A DNA stretch of 64,000 nt from Bacteriovorax sp. MedPE-SWde. Lineage in GTDB: Bacteria; Bdellovibrionota; Bacteriovoracia; Bacteriovoracales; Bacteriovoracaceae. The stretch covers positions 62,001 through 126,000 of the forward strand of contig MPCU01000007.1 of the NCBI GenBank assembly GCA_001874305.1, read 5' to 3'. The notes below the pieces were generated by a model. That model saw nothing but the letters and a program-made list of their open reading frames with translations, searched no databases and had not been told where the DNA came from. Of this stretch, positions 35,342 through 44,974 are shown piece after piece (the first letter of the stretch is position 1; the number at the start of each line of letters is the position of its first letter). Position numbers and translations under genes: made by a program.

Positions 35342-37654
35342 ATGGATATCGATAATAACGCGGTATTGTATTGTGTAGACAACACTGATGTATCTGCCAA
35401 ACAAATAATGACTGTACTAATAATGCTCTTACAAGAGGATTGTACAATCCCATTCATCACTAGATATAGAAAAGAAAAGACTGGTGGACTCGATGAAACT
35501 CAAATTAGAGCAATTCAAGAAAAATACGAAGAGTATATAGATAGAGAAAAGAGAAGAACATATATTCTTGAAGCGATTAAAAAGCTTGAACTTCTTACTC
35601 CTGATCTAGAAAAGAAGATTGTAGCAGCAACTACAATCAATCAACTAGAAGATCTCTATGCCCCATTTAAGTCAAAGAGAAAGACAAAGGGTATGACTGC
35701 TAAAGAAGCAGGTCTTGAACCATTCGCAGACATCATAATGTCTACGACTTTAGCAATGACAGAAATCGCAAAAGAAGCTGTAAAGTTTTTAAACCCAGAT
35801 AAGAAGATCAAGACTTTTGAAGATGCTATCAAAGGTGCTTGTGACATAATCATAGAAAGATTTGCTCATGATAGTGAAATTAAAGAAACGCTAAGAGCAG
35901 ACTATTGGCGTTCAGCTGTTATTAAGACCTCTAAGAGAAAAGACGCTGAAACAATCAAAGACTACGATAAGTATAAAGACTACTTTGAATTTGAACAAAA
36001 AATATCAGATTTAAGAGAAGCAAGAGCAGGTCACAGATTCTTAGCGATAAGAAGAGCTATGACTCAAAAGATTCTTAAAGTTGAAGTTGTTGGTAATGAA
36101 GAATATGCAGTTGGTCTTCTAAAAGATAAGTACTTCAGTGACTCATCATTAACTCTTACAAAAGTAATCACAGATTGTGCGACAAAAGCGTATAAGAATT
36201 ATATGCACACATCACTAGATCTTGAAGTTAAAACAGAACTGAAGAAACTAGCAGATGACTCTGCAATTGACGTATTTGGTGCAAACTTTAAAAACCTTCT
36301 TTTACAACCTTACCTAGGACCAAAGACTGTTCTTGGAGTTGACCCAGGTGTTGTGACTGGTTGTAAAATTGTTGTAGTAGATAATACAGGAAAGTTCCTA
36401 GTGGACACTGTTATCTATCCTCACCCACCTAAAATGTATATTGATCAATCCGCTAAGATTCTTGAAGCTATGATTGATCAATTCAATGTTGAATACGTTG
36501 CAATTGGAAATGGAACATATGGTAGAGAGACTCTGTCTTTTATTGATACTGAAGTTAAGCAAGTCAAAGCTGGTAAAGTAAAGGCCACAATGATTTCTGA
36601 AGATGGTGCCTCAATTTATTCTGCTTCAGAGATTGCAAGAAAAGAATTTCCAGATAAAGATGCAACAGTAAGAGGTGCTATTTCTATCGCAAGAAGATTC
36701 CAAGATCCTCTTGCAGAGTTAGTTAAAATTGATCCAAAATCTATCGGTGTTGGACAATACCAACATGATGTTAATCAAACAAAACTTAAGAAGTCACTTG
36801 ATGGAGTTGTTGAGTCATGTGTGAACTTTGTAGGTGTTGATTTAAATACTGCAAGTGCTCCACTCCTGTCATTTATTTCAGGAATTGGGCCATCTGTTGC
36901 TGGTAATATTGTTAAGCACAGAGATAAGAATGGTCTATTTTCTAAAAGAGAAGACCTTTTAAAAGTTCCAAGATTTACAGGAAAGATATTTGAACAAGCA
37001 GCTGGATTCTTAAGAATCTACAACGGTGAAAACCCGCTTGATTCAACATTTATCCACCCTGAAAGATACAATGTTCTAGAAGACTGGGCCAAAGATAATG
37101 GTGCAGAGGTAGTCTCTTTAACAACTGACAAGACACTTGTTAATAAATTGAAGACTGATAAAAAACTCCTAGATGAAGTAGATCAATTTACTCTAGATGA
37201 TATTGCAAAATCTCTTTCTGCTCCTTCACAGGATCCAAGAACAGAGTTTAAGACAATGGAATTTAGAAAGGACGCTACTAAAATCACAAGTATCAAAGAA
37301 GGTGAATGGTACCCAGGTATCGTAAAGAATATCACTCAATTTGGTGCCTTCGTTGATATTGGGATCAAGGAAAATGGTCTTGTACATATTTCTCAGATGG
37401 CCGATCACTTTGTTGAAAACCCACTTGATGCTTTAAAAGTTGGTCAAGAGGTAAAGGTTATGGTTCTTGAAGTAGATCTTGAGAGAAAGAGAATAGCTCT
37501 TACATGTAAGACTGGTGAAGACCATAGACAACATGCAAGTTCAGTTGGTGGTGGAGCTAGAACTAATAAGTCTAGGCCTAAGGCCAACAAGCAAAAGGTA
37601 GATGCACCATTAAAAAATAATGCTTTTGCCGCGTTAAAGAATTTCAAACTATAG
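35342..37654 (+). CDS. tex: Tex-family RNA-binding transcription accessory protein
   Basis: 770 residues from the ATG at 35342, which has AAAGGAG about 9 nt upstream; an in-frame ATG at 35288 has none. Order: N-terminal Tex region (IPFITRYRKEKTGGLDETQIR, DLYAPFKSKRKTKG), a YqgF/RNase H-like domain (VLGVDPGVVTGCKI), helix-hairpin-helix segments (VNFVGVDLNTASAPLLSFISG, shown in part) and an S1 domain (GIVKNITQFGAFVDIG) before a basic tail. Tex binds nucleic acid and affects transcription and RNA turnover. A bidirectional terminator follows. Confidence 0.96.
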   Translation: MDIDNNAVLYCVDNTDVSAKQIMTVLIMLLQEDCTIPFITRYRKEKTGGLDETQIRAIQEKYEEYIDREKRRTYILEAIKKLELLTPDLEKKIVAATTINQLEDLYAPFKSKRKTKGMTAKEAGLEPFADIIMSTTLAMTEIAKEAVKFLNPDKKIKTFEDAIKGACDIIIERFAHDSEIKETLRADYWRSAVIKTSKRKDAETIKDYDKYKDYFEFEQKISDLREARAGHRFLAIRRAMTQKILKVEVVGNEEYAVGLLKDKYFSDSSLTLTKVITDCATKAYKNYMHTSLDLEVKTELKKLADDSAIDVFGANFKNLLLQPYLGPKTVLGVDPGVVTGCKIVVVDNTGKFLVDTVIYPHPPKMYIDQSAKILEAMIDQFNVEYVAIGNGTYGRETLSFIDTEVKQVKAGKVKATMISEDGASIYSASEIARKEFPDKDATVRGAISIARRFQDPLAELVKIDPKSIGVGQYQHDVNQTKLKKSLDGVVESCVNFVGVDLNTASAPLLSFISGIGPSVAGNIVKHRDKNGLFSKREDLLKVPRFTGKIFEQAAGFLRIYNGENPLDSTFIHPERYNVLEDWAKDNGAEVVSLTTDKTLVNKLKTDKKLLDEVDQFTLDDIAKSLSAPSQDPRTEFKTMEFRKDATKITSIKEGEWYPGIVKNITQFGAFVDIGIKENGLVHISQMADHFVENPLDALKVGQEVKVMVLEVDLERKRIALTCKTGEDHRQHASSVGGGARTNKSRPKANKQKVDAPLKNNAFAALKNFKL

Positions 37655-37663
37655 AAAAAAAGA

Positions 37664-37687
37664 AGGCCCGATAATTAGTCGGGCCCT
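37664..37687. terminator. Bidirectional terminator between tex and the lipoprotein gene
   Basis: GGCCCGAT / GTCGGGCC (one wobble) with an AATTA loop. A-rich DNA before it gives a U-tract on the minus strand, and CTTTATA follows on the plus strand. Confidence 0.8.
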
Positions 37688-37692
37688 TTATA

Positions 37693-38034
37693 TTAGTTCA
37701 TTTGGCACATTGTCGTTGGGCCACTCTTATTTGACTTAGAATACTTACAACTAAAAGAAATTGCCTTATCCTTATTATTTTCTCTCGCCTTAGTTGTTAG
37801 CCTGTAGCGAACATATTTTTCTCTAACATTTGCCTCGCAAGAAGATGCTGGTACTTTAAAATCAGTAAAGCTAATACTACTTGTTTTACTATCTGTAGAT
37901 AAATTATCTAAAACAAAATTCTTTGCACTCTTTTTTAGACCCGCAATATTTGAGCTGTCACAATTAATATCAAGTTCAGATGAACATGAAGTAGTTAATA
38001 CTAAAGCTGTAAATGCGATTGCTATTGCTTTCAT
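37693..38034 (-). CDS. Small putative lipoprotein
   Basis: 113 residues from the ATG at 38034, which has AAAGGGGAG 5 nt upstream; the longer frame to 38055 would use TTG. A lipoprotein signal ends LTTSC (Cys 17). The mature part has four further cysteines, likely two disulfides, and a DNxST..SSISFTDFKV region. Not recognised. It is the last gene of the run starting at fadI. Confidence 0.7.
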   Translation of the reverse strand: MKAIAIAFTALVLTTSCSSELDINCDSSNIAGLKKSAKNFVLDNLSTDSKTSSISFTDFKVPASSCEANVREKYVRYRLTTKARENNKDKAISFSCKYSKSNKSGPTTMCQMN

Positions 38035-38047
38035 AAATCTCCCCTTT

Positions 38048-38725
38048 CTAACCAAATTTTATACCAACTTTGAAAGATTCGATAATATCTTCAGTTTGTC
38101 TGACAGACATAACGACTCCTTCGATTCGCTTAGCAAGACTCTTACCATCCACAGATACGATGCCAACCTTATCCCCTGGCTGAAATTCGGCCGGATCAGA
38201 AGATTTAAGCCCCATACCACCTTTGGACATGTCATATAAGGTATAGAAGTCAAGTGTGTCTAACTCACCAGTTTCTGAGTTAATTTTTCTCACACCAACC
38301 ATTTGACCAGAGTTAGCGGTCTTTCTCGGAACTTCACGCTTGTGCTCATTAGCAACTTCGTCTTCCTTTTCGACTAACTGAACCTGATCAATAAAAGTCT
38401 CATCAAGGACATTGAGCTTATCTGGTAGGCCTAACGTTATTCCTTGTTTATTGAGGTCTCTAATATCTAACTTACATGCAATACATCTTTGCTGTGCGAA
38501 GATAAATATCGGCTCTTTTTCTACAAACCTGAAGCCATTTTTATTAGTCGGCTTGATATAGAATAACTTTTTAATTTGATCAACTTTTTGAATCTGACAA
38601 TAGTGAACAGGTCTAAGCCCATTTACCTTGGTGTTTTGCCAACACCATAATTTCGTCTTTGTTTGAGATAGGGCCTTAAGTACCCCTGCAATTTCTAGGT
38701 CATCATTTATAACTGACTGAGACAT
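38048..38725 (-). CDS. PilZ-domain protein
   Basis: 225 residues. The C-terminal PilZ-like domain (about 125-225) shows VPRKTANSGQMVGVR, TLYDMSKGGMGLKS and the closing beta segment SFKVGIKFG. The second PilZ motif (D/NxSxxG) is present as DMSKGG; the RxxxR motif is weak, so c-di-GMP binding is uncertain. The N-terminal 110 residues resemble a YcgR-type partner domain only in size. It starts 3 nt after the FtsX-like permease stop and is translationally coupled to it. Confidence 0.75.
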   Translation of the reverse strand: MSQSVINDDLEIAGVLKALSQTKTKLWCWQNTKVNGLRPVHYCQIQKVDQIKKLFYIKPTNKNGFRFVEKEPIFIFAQQRCIACKLDIRDLNKQGITLGLPDKLNVLDETFIDQVQLVEKEDEVANEHKREVPRKTANSGQMVGVRKINSETGELDTLDFYTLYDMSKGGMGLKSSDPAEFQPGDKVGIVSVDGKSLAKRIEGVVMSVRQTEDIIESFKVGIKFG

Positions 38726-38728
38726 ATA

Positions 38729-39877
38729 CTACCTACCAACACTTCTAATTAATTGTAAGAAATCATCTTTGCGTCCAAAGAAACGTGCATTTGAAATATA
38801 AGAGAATATCAAAGTTACGATCGATGGGATTATTAATGAAAATATAAAGGAATCAAAAGTAATAAGTATCGGAAGGCTTCTATCAACAAACATGTCCGGC
38901 ATTATTACTGGAGAATACTTCTTTAGAAAGTAAAGAAAGATAAGCGCCAGTCCATTTCCGATTAAAAGCGAGCTCATCGTTATAACAGATATATTAACAG
39001 CACCTGTTTTCTTAATCTGACCTAAGGACATTCCAAGAATCCAAAATGAAGCAAAGTCCTGTTTGATCCTTGCATAGAAAATACTTAATCCACTGGCAAT
39101 AGTTAGAACCACAAGTACTACCGTGGCCATAAAGAGAAAGAGAATCACATTATTTTCTAGAGCAAGAGCGTAAACAAGAGTCGCATTAAGCTCTTCCCAA
39201 CTCTTAATAGAGCTAACCACTTTTTTGATCTCAATCATTTGTTCTTGATTGAGAGGACTGAAAATTCTAATCCTATTTATATCTTTTTTTCGAGCAATAG
39301 ATTGTGTCACTCTTAAGTCAACCCAAGCATGAAATTCATCAATATCAGGCTCTCTTGAATCGATATAGCGTTTTAAAGTTACTGTCCTATACCTAGGCAG
39401 GTCACCAAAGAAAGCATCTGTATGAGTTGGAGAAATAAACTGAATCTCGTCTTCTAAACCAGAGTTTACCTTATCTGAAAGATAAGGGGACAAGAGGATC
39501 TCACCTCTCTTAATACCATCCCCGAGAAACTCAGGAGAATAATCCTTGGATGAAATACCATGAAGAATAACTGGCGCCACATGCCCAGACTTTCTTAACA
39601 ACCCTTCAATCTCAAACTCTCTTGTGAATTTGATATGATTGTTCTTAAGCCAAGAAGTGAGCTCAGGACCTTCATTTTGAGCATATATAGTATAATGCCC
39701 TTTAATTCCCTTTGAACGAATAATACGATTGTTTTGCAAACCCTTCAGCGCACTCTGCACAACAAGAAGAGAAAAACTAGAAAGCATTAACCCACCCATG
39801 GCCATCAGTAAGAGGCCTTGGCGGGTTTTAGCTTTGAAAATATATTTTAAAAAGAATCCTAAAAATGTTTTAAACAT
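38729..39877 (-). CDS. FtsX-family ABC transporter permease (LolC/E-like)
   Basis: 382 residues with the FtsX/MacB fold: one TM near 22-44, a large extracytoplasmic domain (about 50-230), then three TMs (about 245-270, 285-315, 335-365). In LolCE and MacB this layout extracts lipoproteins or exports substrates using a separate ATPase. No ABC ATPase gene is adjacent, which is odd. Its start overlaps the fadJ stop by 1 nt, so it is co-translated with beta-oxidation genes. Confidence 0.8.
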   Translation of the reverse strand: MFKTFLGFFLKYIFKAKTRQGLLLMAMGGLMLSSFSLLVVQSALKGLQNNRIIRSKGIKGHYTIYAQNEGPELTSWLKNNHIKFTREFEIEGLLRKSGHVAPVILHGISSKDYSPEFLGDGIKRGEILLSPYLSDKVNSGLEDEIQFISPTHTDAFFGDLPRYRTVTLKRYIDSREPDIDEFHAWVDLRVTQSIARKKDINRIRIFSPLNQEQMIEIKKVVSSIKSWEELNATLVYALALENNVILFLFMATVVLVVLTIASGLSIFYARIKQDFASFWILGMSLGQIKKTGAVNISVITMSSLLIGNGLALIFLYFLKKYSPVIMPDMFVDRSLPILITFDSFIFSLIIPSIVTLIFSYISNARFFGRKDDFLQLIRSVGR

Positions 39878-41997
39878 TATAGCTCGTAAAACTTCTTCTT
39901 TTGCTCAACAAGATCATTGATAAGCTTACATGGTGTGTATCTGTCTTTATCAACAGTTTCAGCATGCTTAAGTAGTTCTTCTTGAATTCTCTCTAGACCT
40001 TCACTATCAGCATACTTTAGTAGACCACCTCTAAACGGAGGAAAACCAATACCAAAAATAAGACCTAAATCAACTTCTCCAGCAGAACCAACAATTTTAT
40101 CTTCAAGAACTGTTGCCGCTTCGTTGATCATTGGAAGAAAAACTCTTTTTTGAATTTCAACTTCAGTCATCTTCTTAGTTGCTTTTGGAAATAATGCTAG
40201 AGCATCAGGGTTTGCACCAGTTGGCTTTCCCTTTTCATCATAGAGGTAGAAACCTTTACCATTCTTCTTACCAAGCATATCTTTTTCAACAAGCTTCGCA
40301 CTTAGAGATGCTGATTTCGCTCTATCACCAAGACCATCATGAATAATCTTAGCAACTTTTTGTCCAACATCTATTCCAACTTCATCAAGTAGACGACAAG
40401 GTCCCATTGGCATACCAAAGTTAAGACAAGCATCATCGATATCTTTCATTGAAACACCTTCTTCAATAAGAAAGCCTGCTTCATTCATAAAAGGCATAAG
40501 GATTCTATTTACTAGAAAACCTGGTCCATCATTAACAACAACTGGAGTCTTATTAACTCTTAAAACCCAATTGTATAGGGCCTCAACTGTCTCATTAGAA
40601 ACTCCATCATGCTTAATAATTTCTACTAAAGGCATCATGTGCACAGGATTAAAAAAGTGAAGACCAGCAAATCTTGAAGAGTCTTCAAGTGCAGTCGCCA
40701 TCTCTTGAACTGAAAGTGATGATGTATTTGTAGTAAGAAGGGTCTTAGAACCAACTTTAGTTTCCACTTCAGCAAAAACCTTCTTCTTAATATCCATATT
40801 TTCAACAACAGCTTCAATAAGAAGATCAACTCTATCAAAACCTCTAAAGTCAGTTTGAGCTGTGATTGATCTTTGCTTTCTTTCAAAGTCATCGTATGAC
40901 ATACGCTTTCTTTTTACAGCACCCATAAAGTTTGATGCAGATTGCTTTAAACCTAGTTCAAGGCCTGTTGAGTTTAAGTCTTTCATGATTGGTTTCATAT
41001 CAGTTTTGGCCATAAGCCAAGCGATACCACCACCCATTGTTCCAGCACCAAGACAAGCACCACGATCTAATACAGGAAGTTCAGCTCCAGTTGAACCTGA
41101 GTACTTCTTTGAATCTTCAACCATAAAGAAGATATGCTGGAGATTCTTACTTTGATCAGAAATACAAAGATCTCCAAAGGCCTGAGCTTCACTAGTTAAG
41201 TAACTAGATCTTCCCTTAAGCATACCTGCTTCCATAACATCAAGAATCTTGAGAGGAGCTTGGTAGAAACCTTTAGTCTTTTTAAGAACACTTTCTCTCG
41301 CCTTTTGAAAAATAATTTTCTTAGTTAGCATATTATCTGTCGCCATATCTTCAAGCGACTCTTTAAATGATTTCTTTTTCTCAGACTTTTTAAAATGTTT
41401 AACTGCATACTCTAAGAGTCTTTCATATGGATAAACTTCAGCTACAAGACCTGCTCTTTTAGCTCTTTTTCCATTTAATGTTTTACCTGTAAGAATCATA
41501 TCTAGAGCAGTTGGAAGACCAACTTTCTTTGGAAGTCTATATGTTCCACCAAAACCAGGAATAAGTCCTAGTTTAACTTCTGGTAGACCCATTGAAGTTC
41601 CCTTAGCATCACTGGCAACGATTTTGTCACATGAAAGTGATAACTCCATTCCACCACCAAGACATACACCGTGAACACAGGCAACTGTTGGAACTTTAAG
41701 ATCTTCTATTCTATTAAAGATTTTCTGACCTGCTTCTGCACCGGCCTGACCATCATTTACTGTCTTCATTGAAGATATAAGATTAATATCAGCACCTGCT
41801 AAAAAACATCTCTTCTTATGAGAGAAGAAAAGTACACCAGAAATATCCTTAGACATTCCGTGAAGCTCTTCAACAATATCTTGTAGTTCTTTAAGTGTTT
41901 CTTCATCAAGAACTGTCATGGCCTTATCACAATTGTGACCAAAACCTACATAAGCAACTTTATCTTTAGTTTCTAAACTAACTCTTTTATATGTCAT
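39877..41997 (-). CDS. fadJ: Enoyl-CoA hydratase / 3-hydroxyacyl-CoA dehydrogenase (FadJ/FadB-type)
   Basis: 706 residues, the standard length of the trifunctional beta-oxidation alpha subunit. The N-terminal crotonase domain (about 1-190) has CFLAGADI and VCLGGGMELSLSCD with the catalytic Glu in LPEVKLGLIPGFGG. The dehydrogenase half has the NAD motif GAGTMGGGIAW near 317, then LHFFNPVHMM and GPGFLVNRIL. It works with the thiolase upstream (15-nt gap) to shorten acyl-CoAs. Choosing FadJ over FadB is by overall impression only. Confidence 0.93.
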   Translation of the reverse strand: MTYKRVSLETKDKVAYVGFGHNCDKAMTVLDEETLKELQDIVEELHGMSKDISGVLFFSHKKRCFLAGADINLISSMKTVNDGQAGAEAGQKIFNRIEDLKVPTVACVHGVCLGGGMELSLSCDKIVASDAKGTSMGLPEVKLGLIPGFGGTYRLPKKVGLPTALDMILTGKTLNGKRAKRAGLVAEVYPYERLLEYAVKHFKKSEKKKSFKESLEDMATDNMLTKKIIFQKARESVLKKTKGFYQAPLKILDVMEAGMLKGRSSYLTSEAQAFGDLCISDQSKNLQHIFFMVEDSKKYSGSTGAELPVLDRGACLGAGTMGGGIAWLMAKTDMKPIMKDLNSTGLELGLKQSASNFMGAVKRKRMSYDDFERKQRSITAQTDFRGFDRVDLLIEAVVENMDIKKKVFAEVETKVGSKTLLTTNTSSLSVQEMATALEDSSRFAGLHFFNPVHMMPLVEIIKHDGVSNETVEALYNWVLRVNKTPVVVNDGPGFLVNRILMPFMNEAGFLIEEGVSMKDIDDACLNFGMPMGPCRLLDEVGIDVGQKVAKIIHDGLGDRAKSASLSAKLVEKDMLGKKNGKGFYLYDEKGKPTGANPDALALFPKATKKMTEVEIQKRVFLPMINEAATVLEDKIVGSAGEVDLGLIFGIGFPPFRGGLLKYADSEGLERIQEELLKHAETVDKDRYTPCKLINDLVEQKKKFYEL

Positions 41998-42012
41998 TTT
42001 CTATTCTCCAAA

Positions 42013-43308
42013 TTACTTAATAAGGTTTTCAATTATTGCAGCACCACCTTGGCCACCACCAATACAAAGAGAAGCAACACCGTATCCGGCCTTTCTCTTT
42101 TTCAGCTCATGGGCAAGAGTTACTAAAAGTCTTGATCCAGTTGATCCAACAGGGTGACCAAGTGCAATTGCTCCACCGTTTACATTGAGTTTCTCTTCAG
42201 GAATTTCTCCCCACAGAGTTTCAATATCAAACTTGTCAGCAACAGCTCTTTCAGTGAAAGCTTTTTTAACAGCAAGAATTTGTGCCGCAAAAGCTTCGTT
42301 AATTTCAACAAGATCCATTTGCTCTAAATTCATTCCTGTTCTTTGAAAAACTCCATCCATTGCATGAAGTGGTCCCATTCCCATTCTCTCTGGCTCTAGA
42401 CCAGTAAAGTGATAGTCAACCATTCTTGCCATTGGCTCTAGGTTATACTTTTTAACTGCTTCTTCAGAAGCAAAAAGAATTGCTGATCCACCATCTGTTA
42501 ATGGACAACTATTTCCGACCGTAACAGTACCTGATTTCTTATCGAAATAAGGTCTCATTTTCGCAAGACCTTCAACTGTTGAACCTGCTCTAGCACCCAT
42601 ATCTTTAAAAAGTAATTTGTCGATTTTATGACCATGACCTATTGGACAAATCTCATCAGCAAAGCGACCTTCTTCAATCGCCTTAATTGCTTTGTGGTGA
42701 GAGTTATTTGCATAAGTGTCTTGTTGTAATCTTGTGATATCTAGCTCTCTTGCAAGAAGCTCAGCAGTCTGTCCCATATTTAATCCACAGAATGGGTCAG
42801 TCAGCCCTTGCTCAATTGCAATAATTGGAGACAAGTATGGAGGTCTAAAGCTAGAGATAGCTTTTAGCTTATCAGCTGCTGTTTTTGCTTTCATGACATT
42901 CATGAAAAGCTCAGTCATTTCTTTACCGTATATTAGTGGCATATTTGACATTGATTCAACACCACCGGCAACGATAACGTCTGAGCGACCTGAAGCAATT
43001 TTTAGAAATGCCTGTGAAACGGCTTCAAGTCCTGAAGCACAATTTCTATGAACAGAATAACCAGAAGTTTTCTTATGAAGTCCTGCCTCAAGTGCAATCA
43101 CTCTCCCAATATTTGGATACTTTGCAGGTGTTCCTGTGTTTCCAAAAATGACTTCATCAACAGCATCGTTTGGGATCGATGTTCCATCAAGAAGGTTTCT
43201 TACAAGATATGCACCTAAGTATGGTGCTTGAATATCTTTGAGAGCTGTTCCGGCCTTGGCCTGAGGAGTTCTCTTGGCCTCTACGAGGTAAACAGGTTTA
43301 AACGACAT
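42013..43308 (-). CDS. fadI: Acetyl-CoA C-acyltransferase (beta-ketothiolase)
   Basis: 431 residues. The catalytic residues of degradative thiolases are visible: C90 in HRNCASGLEA, H385 in IALGHPVGSTGSR and C415 in CIGGGQGGAA. The length and pattern fit FadI/trifunctional beta subunits. AAGGGGAAG stands about 8 nt before the ATG. It heads an operon with fadJ, the FtsX-like permease, the PilZ protein and a small lipoprotein. Confidence 0.94.
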   Translation of the reverse strand: MSFKPVYLVEAKRTPQAKAGTALKDIQAPYLGAYLVRNLLDGTSIPNDAVDEVIFGNTGTPAKYPNIGRVIALEAGLHKKTSGYSVHRNCASGLEAVSQAFLKIASGRSDVIVAGGVESMSNMPLIYGKEMTELFMNVMKAKTAADKLKAISSFRPPYLSPIIAIEQGLTDPFCGLNMGQTAELLARELDITRLQQDTYANNSHHKAIKAIEEGRFADEICPIGHGHKIDKLLFKDMGARAGSTVEGLAKMRPYFDKKSGTVTVGNSCPLTDGGSAILFASEEAVKKYNLEPMARMVDYHFTGLEPERMGMGPLHAMDGVFQRTGMNLEQMDLVEINEAFAAQILAVKKAFTERAVADKFDIETLWGEIPEEKLNVNGGAIALGHPVGSTGSRLLVTLAHELKKRKAGYGVASLCIGGGQGGAAIIENLIK

Positions 43309-43409
43309 AAGTGACTTCCCCTTAATTATAGAATTTAAAGATTAAAACAAGTGTTTGATCTAGAAAATTGTAAACGAAGACAGGGGTAAATGAAAGGATT
43401 TCTTGAGTA

Positions 43410-43440
43410 AAAAAACAGATAACCCCACGAAATGTGGGGT
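43410..43440 (-). terminator. Rho-independent terminator of the OmpA-like gene
   Basis: On the minus strand ACCCCAC / GTGGGGT forms a 7-bp stem with a 5-nt loop, followed after 5 nt by TTTTTTT. It lies about 70 nt past the stop at 43509. Confidence 0.7.
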
Positions 43441-43508
43441 CATCTTATTCTATATAAATCGGGATAGATTTCAGAATTTTATAAACTTATTTTTAAACCA
43501 TCTTAAAA

Positions 43509-44543
43509 CTAGAAGTTAAAAGAAAGTCCAACATTTACAGAAGCAACGTCGGCCTCTTCAATGTCTCTTGCTAAGTTTCTTAGTCTTGTCTCATCTGGTG
43601 AAGAAAGGCTATCTTCCTGACTAACACCTGAAGTAAATGCTTTCTCATACTGAACACTAATCTCAGCAGAGAACATTGGACTAAATTGCACGGCCGCACC
43701 AGCTAAAGCTGATCCAGAAATATTATTACTTCCTACTTCTTCGTTACCAAACTGCTGTCCGTTATATTGAAAAGTCTCATTCTGCTCGTAATTGAAGTTT
43801 CCTCTATTATAAGCAATTCCAGCACCAACAAATGGTCTGATTTTTGAATCTACAGATAGAAATACCTTCCCATGTGCACCAAAGCTGATTTGCTTATAAG
43901 AGATCTCTCTTCCGTTTTGATATTGCGAATTATAAGAATTTGCATAACCAAAACTATTGATAGGAGTAGAAAGATAGTTATTTTCACCATCAGTCATTTT
44001 GATACTTACGTAACGAAGACCAACACCGATTGCAACTCTTTCATTAACCATATTCTCTAAAGATAACTTCATATTGAAGTTTGCATCGAGATCATTCTTT
44101 TCACTGGCGATATTCATAAATCCACCAGAGATAATAAAGCTATTTTTCTTGTTTTCTACTTTAGCAGGAGCAGGCGCTGGCGCTTGAACCTTTGCAGGAG
44201 CAGAGTATGTAGTAGAAACTTGATCCATTGCTTGCATTTGTCCACTTAAAGCAGCTTCCAATTTCTTAGCAAGTTTTCTTTCTTCAGCAAGTCTCATATC
44301 TTCAACTTTCTTTCGCATCATTTGTTCATGCTTTTCTTCGAGCTTTCTTCGAAGAGCTTGAATCCTATCTGCTTGAGTAGGTTGTTTTTTCTTTTGTTTA
44401 TAAAGACCTTCAATATCGATCTGGTCAGTGTTTACAACCTGATCAGTCTCACTTAAAAGTGTGTCTTCCTGTGCGTATGCACTAAAGTTTAGGCCTAAGG
44501 CCATTAGGGCGAGTAATGCAGGTGCATTCTTTCCTATTTTCAT
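43509..44543 (-). CDS. Outer-membrane protein with N-terminal coiled coil and C-terminal barrel
   Basis: 344 residues. A signal peptide (about 1-24, ending SAYA) is followed by a charged, probably coiled-coil segment (about 45-100, RKLEEKHEQMMRKKVED), a Pro/Ala-rich linker (about 115-130) and an 8-strand-type barrel (about 135-344) ending L-S-F-N-F. The design, a periplasmic helix plus a small OmpA-like barrel, suggests a structural or surface protein; the precise role is unknown. A terminator follows. The motif ACGCAGTGTAATATTTAC lies about 72 nt upstream. Confidence 0.78.
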   Translation of the reverse strand: MKIGKNAPALLALMALGLNFSAYAQEDTLLSETDQVVNTDQIDIEGLYKQKKKQPTQADRIQALRRKLEEKHEQMMRKKVEDMRLAEERKLAKKLEAALSGQMQAMDQVSTTYSAPAKVQAPAPAPAKVENKKNSFIISGGFMNIASEKNDLDANFNMKLSLENMVNERVAIGVGLRYVSIKMTDGENNYLSTPINSFGYANSYNSQYQNGREISYKQISFGAHGKVFLSVDSKIRPFVGAGIAYNRGNFNYEQNETFQYNGQQFGNEEVGSNNISGSALAGAAVQFSPMFSAEISVQYEKAFTSGVSQEDSLSSPDETRLRNLARDIEEADVASVNVGLSFNF

Positions 44544-44614
44544 AAGTTTCTCCTAGTAAATCCCGTACTATTTTTGTTCACTACTTTTATAACACATCAC
44601 GGCACACACTTGTG

Positions 44615-44632
44615 ACGCAGTGTAATATTTAC
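44615..44632. promoter_or_regulatory. Shared 18-nt palindrome-containing motif, copy 1
   Basis: ACGCAGTGTAATATTTAC matches 61943-61960 at 17 of 18 positions. The centre TGTAA-TAT-TTAC is nearly palindromic. It lies upstream of the OmpA-like gene. Confidence 0.45.
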
Positions 44633-44700
44633 GTGGACTCTTGTAAGATCGACCAATTATCTAACACTTAGCAAAAACAAGAGAATGTAATTTCAGGAAC

Positions 44701-44925
44701 TTACCTAAAGATACGAAATGTTCGAAAACTTGGATCTGAGCCAAGTCCAGCACTTTTTAGCGCACAAACGGGATTGAGAGAGCCTGCAACACAGTTATTT
44801 GCATCACCACTAAAGCGATCTTTAATGATAGAGAATGCGGCAAGGACAAGAGAGATAACGACAACAATCATCATCATATACTCTACTACAACCTGTCCCT
44901 TTTCATTTCTTACGGCCTTTTTCAT
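44701..44925 (-). CDS. Flp/Tad-like small pilin
   Basis: 74 residues with a short basic leader and a class III prepilin pattern: NEKG|QVVVEY, cleavage after Gly 10 and Glu at mature position 5, then a hydrophobic span of about 20 residues (YMMMIVVVISLVLAAF). Two Cys in the C-terminal part could pair. This suggests a Flp-type pilin or minor pilin. No tad or pil genes are adjacent. A promoter TTGCTC-17 nt-TAGAAT (44960 to 44932) stands 6 nt before the ATG. Confidence 0.72.
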   Translation of the reverse strand: MKKAVRNEKGQVVVEYMMMIVVVISLVLAAFSIIKDRFSGDANNCVAGSLNPVCALKSAGLGSDPSFRTFRIFR

Positions 44926-44974
44926 AACTCTATTCTAAAGATAATTAGAGTTTTGAGCAAAGAGCAAAAAATGA

